A stretch of DNA of 64,000 nt from Planctomonas sp. JC2975 (GTDB lineage Bacteria; Actinomycetota; Actinomycetes; Actinomycetales; Microbacteriaceae). The translations under genes were made by a program, and so were the position numbers. Under the pieces are notes generated by a model that was given only the letters and a program-made list of their open reading frames with translations, was not told the DNA's origin and searched no databases. The stretch lies in NCBI RefSeq assembly GCF_012985205.1, contig NZ_JABEKS010000004.1, forward strand, positions 62,001 through 126,000, read 5' to 3'. Shown here one piece after another: positions 34,646 through 41,539 of the stretch (the stretch's first letter is position 1; the number at the start of each line of letters is the position of its first letter).

Positions 34646-34930
34646 ATGCCCGTTCCAACACCCCGTTCCTCCTCCCCGAGGGTGCCCGTTTCTCCGCTCG
34701 AGGGTGCTCGTTCCCTCGCCCGAGCGTGCCTGTTGCTCCGCTCGAGGGTGCCTGTTCCCTCGCCCCAGGCCGCCCGTACCTTCTCGCGAAAGTGCCCGTT
34801 CCTCCACGCGGGAGTGCCCGTTTCTCCGTCCCAGGGCGCCCGCTTCCTTCCCGCGAGAGTGCCTGTCTCGCCGCACGAAGTGCCCCTTTATCCGCGAGCC
34901 TGCTTCTTCCCTCGCGCGAGCGTGCGACAG
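34646..34930 (-). repeat. 22-bp tandem repeat array D (about 13 copies)
   Basis: GTGCCCGTTTC-type units (plus-strand reading) occur at 34660, 34682, 34704, 34726, 34748, 34770, 34792, 34814 and 34836 in perfect 22-bp register. After that the spacing slips by 1-2 bp at 34859, 34880, 34900 and 34922. A partial unit is at 34646. The array starts 44 bp after the YesL stop and is sense-C-rich in that mRNA. Copies are more diverged than in arrays B and C, indicating an older array. Confidence 0.9.
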
Positions 34931-34988
34931 GTTCGGTTGATAGAAGCAGCGCGTTTAGCTGCGAGTGTCAGCTGCGCGGAAGAAGCGG

Positions 34989-35224
34989 GCACCGTCGAGG
35001 GCCAGAGGGGCGCTTCCGGACGAACGAGCGCTCTCGCGCTGATAAATGGGAACTCTCGGGAGTTGAAGTGGCGCGCTCGGGGACAGAAGGGCGCACCCTC
35101 GGCCGGAGAAGCGAGCACTTTCGCGAGAAGGTACAGGCACGCTCGGGCGGAGGAACGGGCACCCTCGGGCGGAGGAACGAGCACTTTCAGGGGGCGAATG
35201 CGGCACCCTCGCGTTGGAGCGCCT
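34989..35224 (+). repeat. 22-bp tandem repeat array E (about 11 copies)
   Basis: Units start near 34989, 35010, 35028, 35050, 35071 and 35093, then in exact 22-bp steps at 35115, 35137, 35159, 35181 and 35203. The orientation is opposite to array D. The array is separated from the solute-binding-protein stop (35299) by the terminator hairpin. The end nearest the gene is the most regular and the far end the most degraded. Confidence 0.9.
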
Positions 35225-35240
35225 TGCCGCGGAGACGCGG

Positions 35241-35271
35241 AAGCGGGGCCCGGAACTTCCGGACCCCGCTT
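35241..35271. terminator. Terminator hairpin after the tandem binding-protein gene
   Basis: AAGCGGGG...CCCCGCTT encloses CCGGAA-C-TTCCGG, giving a 14-bp interrupted stem, 28 bp past the stop of the gene ending at 35299 (minus). It is symmetric, so it could act in both directions. Confidence 0.75.
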
Positions 35272-35298
35272 CGCGGTCGCTGGTCTGCGCTGGGTGGC

Positions 35299-37062
35299 TC
35301 AGCCGAACTTCTTCGCGACGGCGAGACGAGCCTCGTTCTGCGCCTTCGCATGCTCCATGTCGAGCTTCAGGACCTTGGCGTAGCCGAGGCCGTTGACCGT
35401 GTCCTGCATGCCCTTGAGGATCGAGTTGAAGTCCGAGGTGCTGGTGGCCATGGCCGCCTTCCAGGACTCGTTGACGATGACGGCCTTGATCTGGTTGCGC
35501 AGCGTCTGGGTCTCGGAGTCGTCGGCGGGTGCGTTGTAGCCGGAACCGGGGGCAACGATGATCTTCTTGTTGTTGTTCAGGTAGTCCATGGTGGTGGTGG
35601 CACCGTCCATGTGCGACGACCAGTCCTTCGTCAGCTTGTTGGCGATGAGCTTCTGGTAGCTCGGCCACATCTGGTACGCGAACGAGTAGCCGGTGGCAGG
35701 ATCCTTGTCCACGGCGGTCACCGTCGTCACGTTCAGCGCGGAGACGCCCTTCACGAACGTGCCGGTGCCCCAGTCGGACGGAACCTCCTTGGTCGATCCG
35801 CCGAGGAAGGCGTTCTGCCCGAAGGCGTTCAGCTCGGGCTTCTTCGACGAGTCGAGGTCCCACGTGAGGTCCTTCGGGCCGGCCGCCGAACCGGTCTGGC
35901 TGCCGTTGGCGTACACGCCGTCCGTCGAGTAGAGCCAGTCGATGAAGGCGGCGACGCGCTGCGGATCCTTGGCCTTCGTTCCGATGCCGATCGAGTAGTT
36001 GCTGCTGCCGTACACCTGCGAGCCGTAGGAGAAGATCTTCATGTCCTTCAGCGGCGCGATCTCGAACCCGATGCCCTTGTCCATGTTGTCCGAGGTGTTG
36101 TAGGCGGGCTGGGCGAGCCACGGCCAGAACGCGAACAGCACCTGTCCGGCCTGGTACTTGGCGTACATCGTCGAGTAGTTCTGGGTGGGCGAATCCGGGT
36201 CGACGAGTCCCGCCTGGGCCGCCTTGCTGAAGAACTTCAGCGAGCGCACGTAGTGCGAATCGGAGTCGACGATGCTCTCGTACGACGAGCCGTCCGCCGC
36301 CGCGAGCACGAAGCCGACCTCGTCGAAGCCGTAGTAGCAGGCGGGCTGCTTGGCGTTGTTCATCATGTTGCCGTCCCAGTCCTTGAACAGGGACAGCCCG
36401 TAGACCGGCTTGCCGTTGGATGCCTTGGGCTGCGCCTTCTGCATCTCGGTGAGTACGGGGATGAGGTCTTCCAGAGTGTCGACCTTCGGGTAGCCGGCCT
36501 GGCCGTACAGGTCCCAGCGCAGATACGGACCGAACGTCGGCTCTGTGCTCTCCGACGACTGCGTCGGCTTGAGCTTGGACACGGAGGTCGGGAACGCGAA
36601 AGTGCCCTTCTGACCGTCGTTCGCCTTCTTGACGGCCGTGTCGTATCCGGCGGCGTTCTTCATGTTCTTGTAGTAGCTGGACGCATTCAGCAGCAGCCCG
36701 CCCTTGAGCGCCTCCGTCAGGTGCTGGTACGACCCGAGGACGACGAGGTCACCGAGGTCACCGGCTGCCGAGCGCGTGTTGAACAGGGTCTCGCCGCCAC
36801 CGGCCACGTTCGGCGCGATCATGTTGAGCTTCATGTTGAACTTGTCCTGGACGAGCTTCGCGAACCATCCGGTCTGGATGCCCTGGTAATTCGCGAGGTC
36901 GTCGAAGACGTCGATCGTGATCTGCTTCTTCCACGTGGAAGGGAACGCTCCGGTGGAGCCGCCCTCCGCCGAGGAGCTGCCGTCGATCAGAGAGCATGAC
37001 GACAAGGTCATCGTGGCGACCGCCCCGATGCCTGCCAATGCAAGAAACTCTCTACGCTTCAT
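35299..37062 (-). CDS. Solute-binding lipoprotein, LplA/YtcQ type (paralogue 2)
   Basis: A 587-residue extracellular solute-binding protein, longer than MalE types as usual for the LplA/YtcQ group. The signal MKRREFLALAGIGAVATMTL has a Tat-like RREFL and lipobox LSSC. The mature start 'WKKQITIDVFDDLANYQGI' and 'LNMIAPNVAGGGETLFNTRS' are nearly identical to the upstream paralogue (37361-39118). It lies last in the importer operon. Sequence divergence in the middle and C-terminal parts suggests a different oligosaccharide preference. The remnant permease sequence in front shows it arose by tandem duplication. Confidence 0.9.
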   Translation of the reverse strand: MKRREFLALAGIGAVATMTLSSCSLIDGSSSAEGGSTGAFPSTWKKQITIDVFDDLANYQGIQTGWFAKLVQDKFNMKLNMIAPNVAGGGETLFNTRSAAGDLGDLVVLGSYQHLTEALKGGLLLNASSYYKNMKNAAGYDTAVKKANDGQKGTFAFPTSVSKLKPTQSSESTEPTFGPYLRWDLYGQAGYPKVDTLEDLIPVLTEMQKAQPKASNGKPVYGLSLFKDWDGNMMNNAKQPACYYGFDEVGFVLAAADGSSYESIVDSDSHYVRSLKFFSKAAQAGLVDPDSPTQNYSTMYAKYQAGQVLFAFWPWLAQPAYNTSDNMDKGIGFEIAPLKDMKIFSYGSQVYGSSNYSIGIGTKAKDPQRVAAFIDWLYSTDGVYANGSQTGSAAGPKDLTWDLDSSKKPELNAFGQNAFLGGSTKEVPSDWGTGTFVKGVSALNVTTVTAVDKDPATGYSFAYQMWPSYQKLIANKLTKDWSSHMDGATTTMDYLNNNKKIIVAPGSGYNAPADDSETQTLRNQIKAVIVNESWKAAMATSTSDFNSILKGMQDTVNGLGYAKVLKLDMEHAKAQNEARLAVAKKFG

Positions 37063-37095
37063 TGCTGTATTCCTTTCTTGGTGCGCTGCGGTCCG

Positions 37096-37167
37096 TCAAC
37101 CCTTGACGGCGCCGAACAAATGCCCTTCATGAAGAAGTGCTGGAACAGGGATGGATGACGATGGTCG
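37096..37167 (-). pseudogene. Duplicated 3' remnant of permease 2
   Basis: About 70 bp matching the last codons and stop of the permease at 39154-40128 (both encode ...GAVKG-stop and share the flanking CAACCCTTGACGGCGCC). Small indels break the frame ('FFMKG' instead of 'FFVKG'). It lies in the same relative place, upstream of a binding-protein gene, as the intact copy. It therefore marks the boundary of the duplicated segment. The next 193 bp (37168-37360) show no similarity that can be recognised. Confidence 0.8.
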
Positions 37168-37360
37168 ACGGTGCAATGGCTACGGTGAAAGGCGGCCTCA
37201 ACGCCTTCGACATCACGCCCGATGACTCGTGGATCGCCGACATCGGCTCCCGCGATGAACCGAAAGCCCGCCAGTCCCGTTGCCCGACGTTCGCCGACTT
37301 TCTCGGCGACGTCGGCGAACGCCGCGCCACTGCATCGCGGTGCCGTTTCCTCAACGGCGC

Positions 37361-39118
37361 CTAGCCGAACTTCTTGACGATCGCTTTCTGGGCTGCCGCC
37401 TGCGCCTTCGCATTGGCGAGGTCGACCTTGTAGACCTTGTCGTAGCCGAGGCCGTTGGCCGTGGTTTGCATGTCTTTGAGCAGCGCGTTGAATTCGGCTT
37501 CGCTGGTGGACATCGCCATCTTCCAGGAGTTGGAGACGATGACCGTTCCCAGTTGACCGCGCAACGTGGAGATCTCCGAGCTGTCGGTCGGCGCAATGTA
37601 GCCGGAGCCGGGAGCGACGACCAATTCGCCCTTCTTCTGCAGGTATGCCATCGTCGTCTTCTGTCCGGCCATCTTGGCCGACCAGTCCTTGGTGAGCGGG
37701 TTCTCGACGAGTGCCTGGTAGCTCGGCCAGACCATGTACGTGAACGGCTGGCCCGTTGCCGGGTCCTTGTCGACGAGGTCCACCGTGACGACGTTGATCG
37801 GAGATACGCCCTTCGAGAAGGTGCCGCCGCCATACGACGCGGACACCGTGTCGGTTCCGCCGTCGAGAAGAGTCTTCTGACCGAAAGGGTTCAGATCCGG
37901 CTTTCCGGAAGAGTTCGTCCAGGTCATGCCCTCGGGACCGGGAGTGGCGAGAACTCCGCCGGAATTCGCGTAGACGCCCTCCGGCGAGTACAGCCAGTCG
38001 ATGAAAGCCGCGACACGCTGCGGATCCTTGGCTTTGGCTCCGATCGCGAACGACGTGCTGCCTCCGTACGGCTGAACACCCGCGGAGTACACCTTCATGT
38101 TTTTGAGCGGCGCCATCTGGAAGCCCTTGCCCGCCTTCATGTTCGCATCGGTGTTGTACGCCGAACCGCCGAGCCAGGGCCACCAGGAGAACAGGACCTC
38201 GCCGTTCTGGAACTTGGTGAAGAGCGCCGAATAGTTCTGCGTCGGGGAGTCGGGATCGACAAGACCCATTCGGCTGGCCTTCGCGTACAGACGCAACGAC
38301 TGCACGTAATATCCGTCCGAGTCCAGCACGCTCTGGTAGTCGCTTCCATCCGCTGCCGCGAAGACGAGCCCGGCCTGCGTGTATCCGTAGTAGCCCTGAA
38401 ATTGCGTCGCGTTCTGCATGACGAAGCTGTCCCAGTCCTTGAAGAAGGAGAACGCGTACACCGGTTTCCCGTTGGGGGCCTTCGGCTGAAGGTGCTGCAT
38501 CTTCTGGAGCACGTCGAGCAGGTCGTCGAGGTTGTTGATCTCCGGATAGCCGAGTTGGGCGTACAGATCCCAGCGCAGGAACGGGGCGCTCAGCGGGTCG
38601 GTCGCCTCCGACGAGACCGTCGGCTTGAGGCTCGACACGGTGGTCGGGAACCCGAAGGTTCCCTTCTGCCCCTTGTTGACGTTCTTGACCGCGGCGTCGT
38701 ATTTCTGAACATTGCCCATGTTCTTGTAGTACGGGGATGCGTCGAGAAGGAGTCCGCCCTTCAGCGCCTGCGGGAGGTGCGCCGACGACCCCAGGAGCAC
38801 GAGATCGCCGAGGTCCCCTGCCGCAGAACGCGTGTTGAACAGTGTGTCGCCGCCGCCGGCCACGTTCGGCGCGATCATGTTCAGCTTCATGTTGAACTTG
38901 TCCTTGACGAGCTTCGCGAACCACCCCGTCGCGATGCCCTGGTAGTTCGCCAGGTCATCGAACACGTCGATCGTGATCTCGTCTTTCCACGACGAGGGAA
39001 AGGCCCCTGAAGACCCGGCCGAGGCTGAGGAACTGCCGTCGATGAGAGAGCATGACGACAACGTCATCGTCGCGACCGCCCCGATTCCCGCAAGGGCAAG
39101 GAACTCTCTACGCTTCAT
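37361..39118 (-). CDS. Solute-binding lipoprotein, LplA/YtcQ type (paralogue 1)
   Basis: A 585-residue protein. The ATG at 39118 has AAGGAAA upstream and begins the signal MKRREFLALAGIGAVATMTL with lipobox LSSC. The frame happens to be open far upstream through both permease genes, which is spurious. The mature domain starts 'WKDEITIDVFDDLANYQGI'. Trp-rich segments ('EVLFSWWPWLGGSAYNTDANM') fit carbohydrate stacking. It is 35 bp downstream of permease 2 in the operon. Likely substrate: xyloglucan oligosaccharides, inferred from the neighbouring glycosidases. Confidence 0.9.
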   Translation of the reverse strand: MKRREFLALAGIGAVATMTLSSCSLIDGSSSASAGSSGAFPSSWKDEITIDVFDDLANYQGIATGWFAKLVKDKFNMKLNMIAPNVAGGGDTLFNTRSAAGDLGDLVLLGSSAHLPQALKGGLLLDASPYYKNMGNVQKYDAAVKNVNKGQKGTFGFPTTVSSLKPTVSSEATDPLSAPFLRWDLYAQLGYPEINNLDDLLDVLQKMQHLQPKAPNGKPVYAFSFFKDWDSFVMQNATQFQGYYGYTQAGLVFAAADGSDYQSVLDSDGYYVQSLRLYAKASRMGLVDPDSPTQNYSALFTKFQNGEVLFSWWPWLGGSAYNTDANMKAGKGFQMAPLKNMKVYSAGVQPYGGSTSFAIGAKAKDPQRVAAFIDWLYSPEGVYANSGGVLATPGPEGMTWTNSSGKPDLNPFGQKTLLDGGTDTVSASYGGGTFSKGVSPINVVTVDLVDKDPATGQPFTYMVWPSYQALVENPLTKDWSAKMAGQKTTMAYLQKKGELVVAPGSGYIAPTDSSEISTLRGQLGTVIVSNSWKMAMSTSEAEFNALLKDMQTTANGLGYDKVYKVDLANAKAQAAAQKAIVKKFG

Positions 39119-39153
39119 TGCATATTTCCTTTCTTGGTGCGTTGCAGCAGTCG

Positions 39154-40128
39154 TCAACCCTTGACGGCGCCGAGCATGATGCCCTTCACGAAGAAGCGCT
39201 GGAACAGGGGATAGATGAAGATGATCGGCAGTACGACGACCACCGCGACCGTCATCTGAATCGATGTCGGCGTCTGCGAGGTCGCGGAGCTCGCGATGGC
39301 GCTGAGGTTGCCGCCCGCCGCGTTCTGGGCTGCCGTCGCCAGGCTGTTCGCCTGGTTGATGAACATGTAGAGCAGGTACTGAAGGGTGTACAGGCTCTGA
39401 TCGGTGATGTAGATCAGCGTGTCTTGGAACATGTTCCACTGCGCCACGGCGGAGAAGATGGCGACGGTGGCGAGGATCGGCGTCATGTTGGGCAGGTAGA
39501 CGCGGAAGAAGACCTGAAGGATGTTCGCCCCGTCCATCTCGGCCGCCTCCTGCATCGAGCGCGGCATCGACTCGACGAACGTCTTGACCAGGATGATGTT
39601 GAACGGCTGCACGAGGAACGGGATCACGTAGACCCAGAAGTTGTTCGTCAGCCCGAGCCCCTTGATGATGAGGAACACCGGGATGAGGCCCGCGCTGAAG
39701 TACATCGTGATGACGGTGAACCGGTACCAGAACGCGCGGCCCCACATGCGCTCCTGCGTGAACATGAATCCGAGGAACGCTGAGGCGAGCACCGTGCCGA
39801 CGGTGCCGAGCACGGTTCGGGCGACGCTGACGGCGGTGGCGAGCGTCAGGCCCTGCAGCTGGAACACCTGGGCATAGTTCGAGAGGTGGAATCCGACGGG
39901 GAAGAACCGCACGTCGCCCAGGGCGGAGATGTCGTTCGCGCTGATCGAGTTGATGATCAGGTAGTAGAAGGGGTACGCGCAGATCAATGCGAAGAGCGCG
40001 AACACCGCGTAGTTGATGACGCTGAAGGTCTTCTCGCCCGCCGTGCGCTTGAGGTGGACCGGACGCTCCGACTTCGCTCGGTGAGGGCGCGCGTCGGTGT
40101 GTGGGGCGGCATCCGTTGCGATGGCCAT
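39154..40128 (-). CDS. Sugar ABC importer permease 2 (LplC/YtcP type)
   Basis: A 324-residue permease with an N-terminal polar tail, helix 1 'FSVINYAVFALFALICAYPFYYLIINSI', and EAA motif 'QEAAEMDGANILQVFFRVYLP' (about residues 194-214). The C-terminus 'FQRFFVKGIMLGAVKG' is a hallmark of the LplC/YtcP group. AGGAG lies 6 nt before the ATG. It works with the permease at 40138-41127 and a shared cytoplasmic ATPase that is not encoded here. Confidence 0.92.
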   Translation of the reverse strand: MAIATDAAPHTDARPHRAKSERPVHLKRTAGEKTFSVINYAVFALFALICAYPFYYLIINSISANDISALGDVRFFPVGFHLSNYAQVFQLQGLTLATAVSVARTVLGTVGTVLASAFLGFMFTQERMWGRAFWYRFTVITMYFSAGLIPVFLIIKGLGLTNNFWVYVIPFLVQPFNIILVKTFVESMPRSMQEAAEMDGANILQVFFRVYLPNMTPILATVAIFSAVAQWNMFQDTLIYITDQSLYTLQYLLYMFINQANSLATAAQNAAGGNLSAIASSATSQTPTSIQMTVAVVVVLPIIFIYPLFQRFFVKGIMLGAVKG

Positions 40129-40137
40129 GTCGTGCTC

Positions 40138-41127
40138 CTAGATGATCGACGTGCCGCGCACACGCTTGGCGATGAGGTTGACGGTGATGAGCAGAATCAC
40201 GGAGATGACGCTCTTGAGCATGCCGATGGCCGTGGCCAGCGACAGGTTGTTGCCCGTCAGGCCGACCATGTAGACGTAGAGGTCGAGCACCTGGATGTGC
40301 TGCATGTTGAACGCGTTGTGGAACACGTAGTACTGGTCCATGCCGTTGTTCAGCAGGTTGGCCACCGACAGCATGAGGAGCACGACGTACGTCGGCATGA
40401 GCTGCGGGATCGTGATGTAGCGCATGAGCTGGAAGCGTCCTGCGCCGTCGATCTTCGCCGACTCGTAGAGCGCCGGATCGATGCCCGTGATGGCCGCGAG
40501 ATAGATGATCGCGCCCCAACCGAGGCCCTTCCACAGGCTCCAGAGCAGCATGGTCAGCCACACATGCGAGTCGGAGTCGAGGAATTTGATCGGCGTCGTG
40601 ATGAGGCCAGAGTCCGTGAGCACGCTGTTGACCAGGCCGGAGCTGGAGAACATCGAGAAGGCGATCATGTAGACGAGCACCCACGAGATGAAGTTCGGCA
40701 GCGTGGTCAACGTCTGCACGACGTTGCGGAACCACCCGGACTTCACCTCGTTGAGGAAGACGGCGAAGACGATCGGGAGGAACGAGGTGGCGATCCCGAG
40801 GAAGCTCATCGCCAGGGTGTTGATGAGCACTTGGCCGATCTGCGCCATCTGCGTCGGCGAGCTGACCAGCATCTGGAACCACTGCAGCCCGACGAATTGA
40901 CTGCCCTTGAGGCCGAGAGCCGGCTGGTAGTCGTAGAGCGAGAAGATCCAGCCGTACAGCGGCAGGTAGGAGAACACGAACACCAGCACCACGAAGGGCA
41001 CGATGCACAGGAACATCGTGAACGACTTCTTGCTCCTGCTCCGCGACGGGTCGCGGCGGCGCTTGCGGCGCGAGGTGATGACGCGCTCCGATGACGCGAC
41101 TTCCTGGAGAACCGCTTGCGTGGTCAC
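40138..41127 (-). CDS. Sugar ABC importer permease 1 (LplB/YteP type)
   Basis: A 329-residue permease. 'FLCIVPFVVLVFVFSYLPLYGWIFSLYDYQP' is the LplB-type first helix and loop. The EAA-like motif is 'YESAKIDGAGRFQLMRYITIPQLMP'. The GTG start overlaps the TGA of a 22-codon leader frame (41124-41192) and has no good Shine-Dalgarno of its own, so translation is probably coupled to the leader. The operator at 41286-41301 lies upstream. It is the first structural gene of the importer operon. Confidence 0.92.
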   Translation of the reverse strand: MTTQAVLQEVASSERVITSRRKRRRDPSRSRSKKSFTMFLCIVPFVVLVFVFSYLPLYGWIFSLYDYQPALGLKGSQFVGLQWFQMLVSSPTQMAQIGQVLINTLAMSFLGIATSFLPIVFAVFLNEVKSGWFRNVVQTLTTLPNFISWVLVYMIAFSMFSSSGLVNSVLTDSGLITTPIKFLDSDSHVWLTMLLWSLWKGLGWGAIIYLAAITGIDPALYESAKIDGAGRFQLMRYITIPQLMPTYVVLLMLSVANLLNNGMDQYYVFHNAFNMQHIQVLDLYVYMVGLTGNNLSLATAIGMLKSVISVILLITVNLIAKRVRGTSII

Positions 41128-41192
41128 AGCGCCGGGGCCTTCGCCTCGGCGGTGACCGCGCAGCAGCCGACAGATGCCATATCCCGCTGCAT
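41124..41192 (-). CDS. 22-residue leader peptide overlapping the permease start
   Basis: ATG at 41192 with AAAGGAG 4 nt upstream, encoding 22 residues (MQRDMASVGCCAVTAEAKA then PAL) and ending in a TGA that overlaps the permease GTG (GTGA). The strong ribosome site belongs to this frame, not to the permease. This arrangement indicates translational coupling or a regulatory leader. No homology is claimed for the peptide. Confidence 0.55.
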   Translation of the reverse strand: MQRDMASVGCCAVTAEAKAPAL

Positions 41193-41539
41193 CTCACTCC
41201 TTTGTGTGGGCCTGGCAGGTCTCATGCGTCGATGGATTCCGCGAGGGGGGACGCGGTGCAAATCGCATGATCGCGGCTCTCGTTAATCGAACCGCTTCGA
41301 TGAAGATAGAAGGTGCAGGGGTGATTCGTCAAGACGAACGGCATGGTGCAGCCCGTCAGACCACGACGCACGGCGCGTGGAACCGCTTCGCCCACCGGCA
41401 GGGCATCTGCGGCACGGCGAACGTGGGCACCGGAACGAAAACGACGACGGCGATCCGGGCTCTACGTCGGGGCCACCGCCGCCGTGGCGCTCGATGCGGT
41501 TCCGTGCACGTCACCGGACTGCGGTGACAGCGGATGCCG
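41128..41539. other. Importer promoter region
   Basis: 412 bp between the GH95 stop and the permease start. It holds the leader frame (to 41192) and the palindromic operator at 41286-41301. The remaining 238 bp next to GH95 show only short G+C-rich inverted repeats and no supported gene. Confidence 0.5.
41286..41301. promoter_or_regulatory. LacI-type operator ATCGAACCGCTTCGAT
   Basis: Perfect 6-bp arms ATCGAA/TTCGAT around CCGC, 159 bp upstream of the importer's first permease. The half-site is shared with the GH42/LacI promoter (32733-32748 and 32791-32829), suggesting a common repressor. Confidence 0.65.

Larger units (their letters stand above)
34603..35298. other. Gene-free convergent region filled by repeats
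   Basis: 696 bp between the YesL stop (plus) and the solute-binding-protein stop (minus). It consists of repeat array D, a 58-bp spacer (34931-34988) without recognisable content, array E and a terminator hairpin. Open frames are artefacts of the repeats. Confidence 0.8.

Noticed and set aside
35241-35271. Part of repeat array E
   Set aside because: It is a G+C-rich hairpin without the GCAC.CTCG unit and out of the 22-bp register.
36917-37364. Small plus-strand proteins between the tandem binding-protein genes
   Set aside because: They overlap the antisense of signal-peptide codons and the permease remnant. No ribosome site or family resemblance.
39119-41197. A 1278-residue protein covering the permeases and the binding protein
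   Set aside because: Only the part from 39118 downwards is a binding protein. The upstream part is an out-of-frame reading of two permease genes without conserved features.
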